From Phycisphaerae bacterium (lineage in GTDB: Bacteria; Planctomycetota; Phycisphaerae; Phycisphaerales; SM1A02): 64,000 bases of DNA. Shown here piece after piece: positions 1 through 8,995 of the stretch. Every line of letters starts with the position of its first letter. The stretch's first letter is position 1. The notes under the pieces were generated by a model. It worked only from the letters and a program-made list of their open reading frames with translations. It was not told where the DNA came from and ran no database searches. Where the stretch lies: positions 1 through 64,000 of the forward strand of contig PAHO01000008.1 of assembly GCA_002705085.1 (NCBI GenBank), in the 5' to 3' direction. The position numbers were made by a program, and so were the translations under genes.

Positions 1-170
1 AGCACCAGTTCAACCGCTTTCGAATCGGCAGGTCCAACAATGCGGGACGACTCTCGGTAACCCACACGAAGAAACGCCAAAACGACCAAGACGGCCGTGG
101 TCACGACCAAAAGGCCACGTGCCGCACCAAAGGCTGGGGCAAGAACCGAGTTTTGAAACCCGCGTCGCAT
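1..170 (-). CDS. N-terminal part of a membrane protein, cut by window start
   Basis: Reading leftward from an ATG at 170 gives 56 codons without a stop, running off the window edge. The fragment has a basic start (MRRGFQ), then a hydrophobic stretch at about residues 19-34 (GLLVVTTAVLVVLAFL), which looks like a signal anchor or first membrane segment, followed by a polar region. The family cannot be named from 56 residues. No Shine-Dalgarno sequence precedes the ATG. Instead a perfect TATAAT (minus strand) ends 8 nt before it, so a leaderless message is possible. It is divergent from the amylase gene and shares a palindromic -10 with it. A competing reading frame over the same bases gives a Cys/Trp-rich product with no sensible features and was rejected. 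Confidence 0.6.
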   Translation of the reverse strand, partial: MRRGFQNSVLAPAFGAARGLLVVTTAVLVVLAFLRVGYRESSRIVGPADSKAVELV

Positions 171-178
171 TCAAAAAA

Positions 179-186
179 ATTATAAT
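179..186. promoter_or_regulatory. Palindromic -10 box serving two divergent genes
   Basis: ATTATAAT is its own reverse complement, so it offers a perfect TATAAT on each strand. On the plus strand 8 nt separate it from the ATG at 195; on the minus strand 8 nt separate it from the ATG at 170. No good -35 hexamer was found at 16-18 nt on either side. The symmetric spacing suggests bidirectional transcription starting at or next to both start codons. This is an inference from sequence only. Confidence 0.5.
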
Positions 187-194
187 TGGCAACC

Positions 195-2600
195 ATGAAC
201 ATCATCACCGGTGTATTGGTTTCTTCCTGTGTGATCTACACCTTCAACGGGGACATCCAATTCGTTCACGCTGGCTGGCCGCCTGATGTTGCGGTTGCGG
301 CCATCTCCACCGACCGGGTTCAGCGGACCCCAGAGCATCTCCAAGCCACGCCTTTGGATGATGATCGGTGGTCCGTCCGCTTCTCAATCAAGGATCCGAA
401 TGCTCAGCGGATGCGTCTGGCCGGTTCTTTCAACATGTGGAACCCCAACGAAGGGGAGATGGCCAAGAGCCCGAGCGGAGAGTGGACCTTGACGCTTGAG
501 CTCTGGGACGACACGCACCTGTACAAATTTGTCCGAAACGACGGTGAGTGGCAACCTGATCCTTTGAATGACTTTCGAGCCCCCGATGGGCACGGGGGAC
601 AAAACACGATCATCGCTTTGGGTGCTGAAGCCCTGCTGAACCCCAACCAAGCCAAAACCGGTGACGGTGCCATCGTCGGCGCCGCACTCCGGCACAACCC
701 AACCGACTGGCGTGACCTACAGCCCTTCGGCGATCAGGGGTTCGACGTCTCGACCCAAACCCTGCGCAATGATGTCGAGAAAGTGTGGATCGTTTTCGAT
801 GATGGCCACACCCAGCCACTAAAGCCCAAGGGCGGATCGGATCTATTCGACCGGTGGACCACTAGGCTTTCACCCGATAGAGAAGGCCACCAATACACTT
901 TTGTGTTCCAAGACGGAGAACTCCGAGTGCGACATCCAGACGTGTACCAACTCGACCAAGCTACTGCCCCCAACATCCGCACGCCCGATTGGGCCAAGGA
1001 TGCCATTTGGTACCAAGTCATGGTGGAGCGGTTCCGTGACGGTTCACCTCTCAACAACCATGACCCCGTTCGCCCCTGGACCTTCCCTTGGTACCAATCC
1101 AGTCCGTGGGAAGGGAAAGACGGGCAATCTTTCTACAAATACTTCGTCTTTGATCGACATTACGGCGGAGACCTGCAAGGCCTGCAAGAGCAACTCCCCT
1201 ACCTCAAGTCTCTGGGAGTGAACGCGATCTATTTGAATCCAATCTTCCAGGCCAGCACCCATCACAAATACAACGCCACCGACTTCCGGCACATCGATGA
1301 GCATTACGGCACCGGCGAGCCGGACTTTACTGAGACGATTGCTAAAGAAAACTTGACCAATCCATCATCGTGGACGTGGTCCAAAAGCGACGAGTTCTTC
1401 TTGCAGTTTCTCCGCGCGGCCAAAGGCCAAGGCTTCCGGGTCATCATTGACGGTGTCTTCAATCATGTCGGAACCGCCCACCCCGCCTTCGTCGATGTGC
1501 AAAAGAACGGTCAGAACTCCCCATTCGCCGATTGGTTCAGCATTCGCAGCTGGGATCCCTTTGAGTACGACGGCTGGGCTGGCTTCGGCGAGCTTCCCGC
1601 CTTCCGTAAGAACGATGAACACGGGCTCGCTTCCGAGTCCCTTCGGGAACATATTTTCGCCATCACCAAACGCTGGATGGACCCCGACGGTGACGGCGAT
1701 CCGTCCGACGGTGTCGACGGTTGGAGGCTCGATGTGCCCGAAGAAGTGCCCATGGCTTTCTGGGTGGAGTGGTGCGCCTACGTCCGGTCCATCAACCCTG
1801 ACGCGTACATCGTGGGGGAAATCTGGAAGGCCAAGCCCGAGTGGCTCGATGGCCGAACCTTCGACGCGCTCATGAATTATCCCTTCGCCGAGATCGCGCT
1901 GGAGTGGATTGGCAATCAAGAGCAGAAGATCTCGGCCTCTGAGGCGGCTCGGCGATTCGCCGACCACCGGGAGTCCTATCCCTCGGAAGTCACTTACGCC
2001 CTGCAGAATCTGGTCGACAGCCACGACACCGATCGACTGGTCTCCAAATTGCACAACCCCGATCGCGCGTACGACAGCGGAAACCGAGAACAAGAAGACC
2101 AAACGTACGACGGCTCGAAGCCCCCGGCCCGTGCCTATCAACAAGCACGACTGGTCGCCCTCTTGCAAATGACTTCGCCCGGAGCCCCCATGATCTACTA
2201 TGGCGATGAAGTTGGCCTTTGGGGTTCCGACGATCCCAACAACCGCAAACCAATGCTCTGGAAAGACCTCGAGCCCTACGAAGAGTCTGGCATGGCGGTG
2301 ATGGATGATCATCTGGCGTTCTACCAGTCCGCGGTCGCGCTCCGAAACCAGTACGCCGCCCTGCGGACCGGCTCCATCGAGACCATCCTGACCGATGACG
2401 AACAAGATGTCATGGCGTTTGTCCGTGAAGACGATGCCAGCCGGCTGCTGGTGATCCTGAATGCCCGCGACGCAGCGGCCAACCTGTCGGTGCCCGTTGA
2501 TGGCGAATGGGAACGCGTCTTCGGTACCGCCAGCGGCACTCCCCAAGATTGCACAGTGCAAGGGATCTCTGGGGCGGTCTACCTTCACTCCAAGCCCTAA
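195..2600 (+). CDS. GH13 alpha-amylase/neopullulanase-type glycosidase
   Basis: An 801-residue glycoside hydrolase that should cleave or rearrange alpha-1,4-glucans, maltodextrins or cyclodextrins. After a roughly 50-residue leader comes a CBM48/AMPK-like glycogen-binding module (LAGSFNMWNP to about residue 140), then a cyclodextrinase-type N domain, then the GH13 barrel starting at DAIWYQVMVERF. Conserved regions are visible: VIIDGVFNH (region I), GWRLD with nucleophile D513, VGEIW with acid/base E542, and SHDTD with D611. The first 20 residues are mildly hydrophobic but not a convincing signal peptide, so location is open. ATG at 195 was chosen; an in-frame TTG at 186 lies inside the -10 box. 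It heads an operon with malQ (2 nt gap) and glgP. Family certain, exact substrate not. Confidence 0.92.
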   Translation: MNIITGVLVSSCVIYTFNGDIQFVHAGWPPDVAVAAISTDRVQRTPEHLQATPLDDDRWSVRFSIKDPNAQRMRLAGSFNMWNPNEGEMAKSPSGEWTLTLELWDDTHLYKFVRNDGEWQPDPLNDFRAPDGHGGQNTIIALGAEALLNPNQAKTGDGAIVGAALRHNPTDWRDLQPFGDQGFDVSTQTLRNDVEKVWIVFDDGHTQPLKPKGGSDLFDRWTTRLSPDREGHQYTFVFQDGELRVRHPDVYQLDQATAPNIRTPDWAKDAIWYQVMVERFRDGSPLNNHDPVRPWTFPWYQSSPWEGKDGQSFYKYFVFDRHYGGDLQGLQEQLPYLKSLGVNAIYLNPIFQASTHHKYNATDFRHIDEHYGTGEPDFTETIAKENLTNPSSWTWSKSDEFFLQFLRAAKGQGFRVIIDGVFNHVGTAHPAFVDVQKNGQNSPFADWFSIRSWDPFEYDGWAGFGELPAFRKNDEHGLASESLREHIFAITKRWMDPDGDGDPSDGVDGWRLDVPEEVPMAFWVEWCAYVRSINPDAYIVGEIWKAKPEWLDGRTFDALMNYPFAEIALEWIGNQEQKISASEAARRFADHRESYPSEVTYALQNLVDSHDTDRLVSKLHNPDRAYDSGNREQEDQTYDGSKPPARAYQQARLVALLQMTSPGAPMIYYGDEVGLWGSDDPNNRKPMLWKDLEPYEESGMAVMDDHLAFYQSAVALRNQYAALRTGSIETILTDDEQDVMAFVREDDASRLLVILNARDAAANLSVPVDGEWERVFGTASGTPQDCTVQGISGAVYLHSKP

Positions 2601-2602
2601 TC

Positions 2603-4078
2603 ATGCCGCACCGCATCCATCCACTTTTGGAAGAACGGACCGCTGGCGTCCTGCTGCACCCCACCTCACTGCCCGGCGCGCGCGGGACCGCTGGGGTTGG
2701 TGATCTTGGACCCGCGGCCCGAAAGTTCTGCGACTGGATGCATCGCGCTGGTCTGAAGCGTTGGCAAATGCTGCCCATCGGTCCCGTCGGTGCCGGGGAC
2801 TCTCCCTACAGCGCGCTTTCAAGCTTCGCGATCGAGCCCATGCTGGCTTCCCTGGCCGACCTGGTTTCAGATGGGTGGCTGCCCGCCTCGGTCCTTCGAC
2901 AATCAGAAGGTCAGAAGAAGGCTGAACGCGGGGATCGGTCCTCTTGGTCCCGGGCTCGCAAGCATAAGCTTCCTTTGCTGGAGCAGGCCTACTTCAACTT
3001 CCGTCAACAAAGCAGACGGCATCGTCGCGCCAGCACGCAGTTCCAAACCTTTCGGAAATGCCAATCGCACTGGCTCGACCCTTGGACAGACTTTGCCGTC
3101 CGCCAAGCCGACCCGAAGAGTTCGAACATCTCAGCCCATCCTGAATACCACGCATTTGTGCAGTGGATCTTGGATCGTCAGTGGCACGCATTGCGGAAGT
3201 ACGCACGCAGCCTCGACATCAAATTAATTGGAGACTTGCCCATCTTCTGTGGAGCCGACAGCGCTGATGTCGAAGGCAACCCCGAACTGTTCCGGTTGGA
3301 CCGCTCGGGCCAACCTCAAGTGCTGACAGGCTGCCCACCCGATCCCTTTGCGGTGGACGGTCAACTGTGGGGGCACCCCCACTACCGATGGTCGGCCCAC
3401 CGCAAGGACCACTTCTCATGGTGGACCGAGCGGGTGAAGGTAACGCTGGACCGATTCGATCTCGTGCGCATCGACCACTTCATCGGATTTGTTCGAGCCT
3501 ACGAAGTGCCCGGAAACGCCCAAAACGCCCGCAACGGAAAATGGGGACGAACGCCCGGTCGTGAGTTGCTCACGCAGTTGGCCAAAGAACTCGGGCAACT
3601 TCCCTTCATCGCGGAAGACCTCGGCGACATCACCGCCGCGGTCCACCGGCTCCGCGATGAATTCGAACTTCCAGGCATGCGCATCTTGCAGTGGGCCTTC
3701 TTTGATGCCGAGGGTGGGTCGAATGATTTGCCCCACCACCATCCCAAGCACTGCGTGGTGTACCCGGGGACCCACGACAACGACACCATCCAAGGGTGGC
3801 ACCAAGGCCTCGACCGAGCCACCAAAAAGAACCTCCTGAGCTACATCGGTGAAGGCAGCCAGCTCTCGCCGAGTGACATGCTGATCCAAGTGGCTCTCCA
3901 CAGCCCTGCAAACACCGCCGTCATCCAGATGCAAGACTTCCTCGGTCACGGTCGCCGATCGCGGATGAATGTCCCCGGCCGTCCACAAGGGAATTGGCTC
4001 TGGCGACTGAAGTCCTCTGACCTCAAAATGGCCCACGCCTCCAAGCTGCACACCCACATCAAAATGTCGGGCCGCTAA
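2603..4078 (+). CDS. malQ: 4-alpha-glucanotransferase (GH77, amylomaltase)
   Basis: A 491-residue GH77 enzyme that transfers alpha-1,4-glucan segments between maltodextrins and releases glucose, cytoplasmic in known members. The family signature starts at once (RTAGVLLHPTSLPG, GAGDSPYSALSSFA). Catalytic elements are visible: nucleophile D291 in VRIDHFIGF, acid/base E338 in AEDLGD, and D392 in GTHDND, and the C-terminal LGHGRRSRMNVPG block is typical. The ATG at 2603 is used because it begins just before the conserved N-terminus and only 2 nt after the amylase stop; a longer open frame upstream overlaps the amylase and is not conserved. Length fits the roughly 500-residue bacterial amylomaltases. 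Together with its neighbours it forms a maltodextrin/glycogen degradation set. Confidence 0.95.
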   Translation: MPHRIHPLLEERTAGVLLHPTSLPGARGTAGVGDLGPAARKFCDWMHRAGLKRWQMLPIGPVGAGDSPYSALSSFAIEPMLASLADLVSDGWLPASVLRQSEGQKKAERGDRSSWSRARKHKLPLLEQAYFNFRQQSRRHRRASTQFQTFRKCQSHWLDPWTDFAVRQADPKSSNISAHPEYHAFVQWILDRQWHALRKYARSLDIKLIGDLPIFCGADSADVEGNPELFRLDRSGQPQVLTGCPPDPFAVDGQLWGHPHYRWSAHRKDHFSWWTERVKVTLDRFDLVRIDHFIGFVRAYEVPGNAQNARNGKWGRTPGRELLTQLAKELGQLPFIAEDLGDITAAVHRLRDEFELPGMRILQWAFFDAEGGSNDLPHHHPKHCVVYPGTHDNDTIQGWHQGLDRATKKNLLSYIGEGSQLSPSDMLIQVALHSPANTAVIQMQDFLGHGRRSRMNVPGRPQGNWLWRLKSSDLKMAHASKLHTHIKMSGR

Positions 4079-4110
4079 GCCCACCCATCTTTTAGTCAAG
4101 AAAGAACACC

Positions 4111-6252
4111 ATGCCAAAGCAAGCATCAACCAAGACCTCCTCCGGGACTGACCGGGTGATCGGTCGACTTTTGGCCGTCGCAGAGAACCTCACTTGGACG
4201 TGGCACGAGCCCGCCCAGCGGCCATTTGCCATGCTCGACCCCATCGCATGGGAAACCACAAACCACGCTCCCATCGAGACGATGCTCCAAACCAGTCGAG
4301 CCCGCATCGAAGCCGTTGCGGGTGATCCGAACTTTCTGCAGGTCCTGAACGAGGCGGAGCGCACGCTGGCCAAAGCCGGCTCGCAACCCAAATGGTTCAA
4401 CAAGAACCATCGGGGGCGAGATCGCAAGCTCAAGGTGGCGTACTACTGCTCTGAGTTTGCCATTCACGAATCCATGCAGCAATACTCGGGCGGCCTTGGG
4501 GTCTTGGCTGGAGATCATCTCAAGAGCGCCGAAGACTTGGGCGTCCCCATGGTTGGGGTGGGCCTCTTGTACCAACACGGCTACTACCGGCAGCACTTCG
4601 AGCAGGATGGTAGTCAACGCGTGCTCTATCCCCAGTACGACTTTGACTGCTACCCGATCGAAGAAACCGGCATCACCGTTTCGTGCCCGATTGGGACCAG
4701 AACCGTGATCGCCCGGGTGATGTGCATGCATGTCGGATCGACCCCCATCTTGCTCCTCGACGCCAACTTGCCCGAGAATCGCAAAGAAGATCGGAAGTTG
4801 ACGGAGGGCCTGTACAAGGGCGATGCCGATCTCCGCATGCGTCAACAGGTGCTCTTGGGGGTAGGCGGCGCGATGGCCGTCGAAGCTGCGGATTTGGGTG
4901 TGACGGTTCACCATCTGAACGAGGGCCACGCCGCCTTTGCCGCCATGGAGCGGGTCGCACGGCTGGTGGAGCAAGGACATGATCTTGCGGACGCGATGGC
5001 CACGGTCAGGGAAACTACGGTCTTCACCACCCACACCCCAGTGCCAGCCGGGCATGATCGATATGACCCCGCCGCGGTACGAAGGGTCATTGGCAAGGTC
5101 ATTCGTCGCGCGGGCATTGCCCCGTCCACTTTTGTGGACTTTGGTCGCGAACGTCCCGGCGACAGGCAAGAATCATTCTGCATGACCGTCTTGGCCTTGC
5201 GGTTCGCCAACCACGTCAACGGTGTTGCCAAACTCCATGGTGAAGTCAGCCGTGACATGTGGGTCGGCGCGTTCCCCGAACTCGACCAACCCAAAGATGT
5301 CCCTATTGGTTCGGTCACCAACGGCGTGCATCCCGGCACGTGGATGGACCCCGCCGCCCAAGCGTTCTGGATCAGGCACATCAAGCTCGACCAGAGCATG
5401 CAAACCCCTGAGCAGCCGCAATGGAAGAAGGCCGCCAAAGTGGATGCCACAAAAGCATGGGAACTCCGCAATCTACTCCGAGCGCGTTTGGTTCGGTTCG
5501 TTCGGGAGCGGTCCGTGCGTCAAGCGGTAGCAAACGGCGCTGGACCAGACGAGGTTCTTGCCGCAGGACAAGTCCTGCAAGAAGATGCACTCACCATCTG
5601 TTTTGCCCGGCGGTTTGCCACCTACAAGCGTGCGCCACTAGTCTTTCGGGACACCAAACGATTGGCCAAAATCCTGAACAACCCCGAACACCCGGTACAA
5701 TTGATCTTTGCCGGAAAAGCGCACCCACGGGATGCTGAGGGCCAGGCCTTTGCCCAAAAGATCTTCAAGATGTCACGCCGACCCGAATTCATTGGCAAAG
5801 TTGTGGTGCTGGACGAGTACGACATGCGGGTTGGACGGGAACTGACCTCAGGCGCTGATGTGTGGCTCAACACCCCCATCCGCCCCCACGAAGCCAGCGG
5901 CACCAGTGGCATGAAACCACCAATGCACCTTGGGGTGAACTGTTCGATTCTCGATGGCTGGTGGCCCGAAGGGTTTGACGGAAAAAATGGGTTCGCCATC
6001 GTTGGATCGCCCTCCCGCTCCGGCGCGGCAGCTCGCGACCAAGCCGACGCAGAAGCCCTCTACGCGGTGTTGGAAGACGAACTCATCCCAGAATTCTTCT
6101 CCAGAAACCGGAAGGGACTCCCAACCCGCTGGATGAAGCGCGCCTTGCGGAGTGCCGCTACCGTTCCCGGGGCATTCAGCACCCACCGTATGGTTGGTGA
6201 CTATGTGGACCAGGCCTACTTGCCTGCCCACCGGAACAAGCCGGCCAAATAG
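4111..6252 (+). CDS. glgP: Alpha-glucan phosphorylase (short GlgP type)
   Basis: A 713-residue phosphorylase that releases glucose-1-phosphate from glycogen or maltodextrin with inorganic phosphate, using pyridoxal phosphate. Landmarks are SEFAIHESMQQYSGGLGVLAGD near residue 110, HLNEGHAAF, TTHTPVPAGHDRY, VTNGVHPGTW, RRFATYKRAPL and SGTSGMKPPMHLG, where K602 is the expected PLP lysine. The length and the N-terminal YYCSEFAIHES block match the short bacterial/archaeal phosphorylase family rather than the 800-residue GlgP of E. coli. It follows malQ by 32 nt and ends the glucan operon: the amylase debranches or trims, MalQ reshuffles and GlgP phosphorolyses. No terminator with a U-run was seen after it; the symporter converges from the other side. 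Confidence 0.94.
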   Translation: MPKQASTKTSSGTDRVIGRLLAVAENLTWTWHEPAQRPFAMLDPIAWETTNHAPIETMLQTSRARIEAVAGDPNFLQVLNEAERTLAKAGSQPKWFNKNHRGRDRKLKVAYYCSEFAIHESMQQYSGGLGVLAGDHLKSAEDLGVPMVGVGLLYQHGYYRQHFEQDGSQRVLYPQYDFDCYPIEETGITVSCPIGTRTVIARVMCMHVGSTPILLLDANLPENRKEDRKLTEGLYKGDADLRMRQQVLLGVGGAMAVEAADLGVTVHHLNEGHAAFAAMERVARLVEQGHDLADAMATVRETTVFTTHTPVPAGHDRYDPAAVRRVIGKVIRRAGIAPSTFVDFGRERPGDRQESFCMTVLALRFANHVNGVAKLHGEVSRDMWVGAFPELDQPKDVPIGSVTNGVHPGTWMDPAAQAFWIRHIKLDQSMQTPEQPQWKKAAKVDATKAWELRNLLRARLVRFVRERSVRQAVANGAGPDEVLAAGQVLQEDALTICFARRFATYKRAPLVFRDTKRLAKILNNPEHPVQLIFAGKAHPRDAEGQAFAQKIFKMSRRPEFIGKVVVLDEYDMRVGRELTSGADVWLNTPIRPHEASGTSGMKPPMHLGVNCSILDGWWPEGFDGKNGFAIVGSPSRSGAAARDQADAEALYAVLEDELIPEFFSRNRKGLPTRWMKRALRSAATVPGAFSTHRMVGDYVDQAYLPAHRNKPAK

Positions 6253-6310
6253 CAGGTAGTGAAATCACTCCGAAGGTCCATCCACGGCAATCGATCCGCA
6301 CCAAAGGGAA

Positions 6311-7930
6311 TCAACCCGACGAAAAGAACACCAAGCCGACATACAGCCCCACGGCCGCCAAAGCGATCATCATCGCAATAGGCTTGGCCATGGACCAAGG
6401 ATTCATGTCCACGGGTGAAGCACATGATTGCGGGTCTTCAGTGTGCACTCGAGGTTGACCAAAGAAAACCACCACTGTGGCAAAAGCCAACGCCACACTG
6501 ATGCCGTAGCCATGGAGCCAGTGGTACCAAGTGGGCCATTGCAGATCTGAAATCAGAACGTCGGCAAAGGTGAATACAGCGTAAGAGAGAACCCCCACCG
6601 CCATGGCCGCCTTCGCCCCACGAGCATTGGCCTTTCGGGTCAAGATACCCATCAAGAAGATCACAATGATGGGGACGCTGTACAGCCCGTTGACCTTTTG
6701 CAGATAGTCAAAGATCGACTGCATCTGGGCGAGCAGAGGCGCGACGATCATGGCCAAAATGGCAATACCTGCGGCAAAGATCTGTCCGGCGGCGACCACC
6801 CGCTTGTCATCGGCGCTCTCGTTCACCCGGGCCGTCATCGGTCGGTAAAAATCGATACAGAACAGCGTCGAAGCCGAGTTGAGCGCGCTGTTGAAAGAGC
6901 TGAGAATGGACCCCACAATCACCGCGCCGAAGAGACCCAACGCCCACTTTGGCAGAACCGCGCGAACCAGTACCGGATAGACCGTGTCGGCTTGGTCGAT
7001 CTTGAGGGTGTCAGTCAGGTGCAAGGCAATGATGCCCGGCAGACAAAGCATCACCGGCCCAAGAATCTTGAGGCTTGCGGCAAACATCAAGCCTTGCTGG
7101 CCAGACTTGAGATCACGGGCCCCCATGGCCCGCTGCACAATCACCTGATTGGTGGACCAGTAGAACAACTGAATAAACATCATGCCGGTCAATAAGGTCG
7201 GCCAAGGCACCGAGACCTGAGCACCGTCTTGGTTGAGGGTGGTCAACGGATTGAGGGCTTCGGGCTTTTCCTGCACCAGGATGGATAGGCCCCCGGCAAT
7301 CGAACCTTCCCCCAGCAGGTTCAGGGCAAGCAGCGGCACGGCCACGCCGCCAACCAAGAGACCGACGCCATTGATGGTGTCACTGACGGCCACGGCACGG
7401 AGTCCACCAAAAATGGCGTAGCCACTGCCGAGAATGCCAATACCCACCACCACAAGCCAAAGATCAAGCTCAAGACCAAACATCCCGCGAACGGCAAGCG
7501 CACCGGTGTAAAGCACCACAGGCAACAGCACCGCGACGTAACCCGAGAGAAACAACGCTGACACCACCCGGCGGGTCATGCGGTCGTACCGCTGCTCGAG
7601 GTAACCGGTCGTAGTAGTAAAACCACTGGCCAAATACTTAGGCAAGAAGAGTAGGGCTGTGGCGATCATCGCAAACGCGGAAAGAACCTCCCAAGCGATG
7701 CCCACCAGTCGACCGTCTTGAAAGACAGCACCATTCAGGCCGACCAATTGTTCGGTTGACAAGTTGGTCAACAAGAGGGATCCCGCCACCACAGGCCACG
7801 CCAACGAACGCCCACCCGCAAAGTAGTCCTCGATGGCGTTTTCTGATCGTTTCATACGGCGGACAAAGAACACCGTGCCCACCGCAACTGCGGCGGTGGC
7901 CAGAATGAATGAAATCATGGTCCAGTTCAT
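6311..7930 (-). CDS. SSS-family sodium/solute (sugar-type) symporter
   Basis: A 539-residue inner-membrane protein with about 13-14 hydrophobic segments. The SSS signature is clear: EDYFAGGRSLAWPVVAGSLL then NLSTEQLVGLNGAVFQDG (about residues 56-72) and the TM8 block ILSSFNSALNSASTLFCID. These motifs place it near the SGLT-like branch, which imports sugars or polyols with Na+, but the substrate cannot be read from sequence. ATG at 7930 is preceded by a GAGGG-like ribosome site at a rather long distance. It converges with the glucan operon and lies downstream of, and in the same direction as, the oxidoreductase gene at 7964, with a 33-nt gap, so it may be the last gene of the 13389-6311 minus-strand unit. 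Confidence 0.9.
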   Translation of the reverse strand: MNWTMISFILATAAVAVGTVFFVRRMKRSENAIEDYFAGGRSLAWPVVAGSLLLTNLSTEQLVGLNGAVFQDGRLVGIAWEVLSAFAMIATALLFLPKYLASGFTTTTGYLEQRYDRMTRRVVSALFLSGYVAVLLPVVLYTGALAVRGMFGLELDLWLVVVGIGILGSGYAIFGGLRAVAVSDTINGVGLLVGGVAVPLLALNLLGEGSIAGGLSILVQEKPEALNPLTTLNQDGAQVSVPWPTLLTGMMFIQLFYWSTNQVIVQRAMGARDLKSGQQGLMFAASLKILGPVMLCLPGIIALHLTDTLKIDQADTVYPVLVRAVLPKWALGLFGAVIVGSILSSFNSALNSASTLFCIDFYRPMTARVNESADDKRVVAAGQIFAAGIAILAMIVAPLLAQMQSIFDYLQKVNGLYSVPIIVIFLMGILTRKANARGAKAAMAVGVLSYAVFTFADVLISDLQWPTWYHWLHGYGISVALAFATVVVFFGQPRVHTEDPQSCASPVDMNPWSMAKPIAMMIALAAVGLYVGLVFFSSG

Positions 7931-7963
7931 GCGATTGCCCTCAGTGCCCTAGGCAGCCATGGA

Positions 7964-8995
7964 TCATGCCGACAGAGGCGTCGACTTCCAAACATCGAGC
8001 AAATGGGCCAAGGCTCTGGATTCTTGGTGATCGACTTTTGGATATTCCATGGCGAGTCTCTTACTCTCAAGGGCTCGGCCCACGGCCTGAGCCTGCATGC
8101 CAAAACAGCACATGTCGGCTGAAACAGGGGTTCGGACACACGATCCATCGGGTCGGATCACGTCGATGGCCCCCTGGCGGCCATCACGGCGACCTTCAGG
8201 AAGAAAGACAGATGGAAGGACGAGAACGCCTTCGGTGCCATCGATCCGAAGTCCGAACCCCAGATCGCGATGAAACGAACACTGCAACCTGGCTCGGAGT
8301 CCCGAATCAAATCGAATCTCGGCTTCGGAATCGAGTTCGACATCCCGGTCCGATCGCACCTCTGACGAAACATCAAGATGCGTGACCCCACCATCCCCAC
8401 CAAGCATCCGATCAACGAACAGAGCGGCCGAAACCGGGTACCCCCCAATGTCAAGGATGGACCCGCCCCCCAAGGCTGGAGCAAGAATGCGTTCGGGAAG
8501 GTGGCCCGCACAAGAGACACCAAACGAGGCCACAACCTGATGCACTTCGCCGATTGTCCGGTCCTTCAAGAACGTGGCTAACGCTTCAATCTGAGGATGA
8601 AACCGATACATCCAACCTTCAACCAGAAGCGTGGATTGTCGCTGGGCCAAATCGATCAAACGGGAAGTCTCGGCCGGAGCGACTGTCATGGGTTTTTCGC
8701 ACAGCACGGCAATCCCGCGCTCTAGAGCACCCTCCACCGCCTCAGCATGCGCGGGGTGGGGCGACGCGACATAGATCACATCAACCTCGCCGGGCTGCAA
8801 CAACCCATCCAGTGAGTCTGCCGGGCGACCGCCGAATTCTCGGCAAAAGGCTTCACGACGACCGGGACGGCGCCCGTACACCGCCGCGACAGCGCCAAGG
8901 TTGTACTTCGCGAGCGCCCGGGCAAAGACATGGGCGATCTCACCCGGACCAACAATGCCCCACCGCGGCTTGGGGGGCAACGAACCCCTCGTCAC
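7964..8995 (-). CDS. Gfo/Idh/MocA family oxidoreductase
   Basis: A 343-residue NAD(P)-dependent oxidoreductase. The N-terminus has a Rossmann loop (WGIVGPGEIAHVFA, G13/G16/G18) and the family hallmark ASPHPAHAEA then CEKPMTVAP with the EKP motif at E100-P102. The C-terminal half has the GSILDIGGYPVSAA block seen in dihydrodiol/xylose dehydrogenase-like members. No Tat or Sec signal is present, so it is likely cytoplasmic. The start codon overlaps the stop of the DUF1501 gene by 4 nt (ATGA), showing translational coupling. In planctomycetes this family is greatly expanded and often acts in sugar catabolism; the DUF1501/PSCyt neighbours and the sugar-type symporter downstream fit that. Substrate unknown. 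Confidence 0.9.
   Translation of the reverse strand: MTRGSLPPKPRWGIVGPGEIAHVFARALAKYNLGAVAAVYGRRPGRREAFCREFGGRPADSLDGLLQPGEVDVIYVASPHPAHAEAVEGALERGIAVLCEKPMTVAPAETSRLIDLAQRQSTLLVEGWMYRFHPQIEALATFLKDRTIGEVHQVVASFGVSCAGHLPERILAPALGGGSILDIGGYPVSAALFVDRMLGGDGGVTHLDVSSEVRSDRDVELDSEAEIRFDSGLRARLQCSFHRDLGFGLRIDGTEGVLVLPSVFLPEGRRDGRQGAIDVIRPDGSCVRTPVSADMCCFGMQAQAVGRALESKRLAMEYPKVDHQESRALAHLLDVWKSTPLSA

Noticed and set aside
1365-2588. 407-codon minus-strand open frame inside the amylase gene
   Set aside because: It mirrors the GH13 gene, which has all catalytic motifs; the translated antisense product shows no family and comes from codon bias.
6253-6275. Terminator after the glucan operon (AGTGA/TCACT)
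   Set aside because: The arms are only 5 bp with almost no loop and no U-run.
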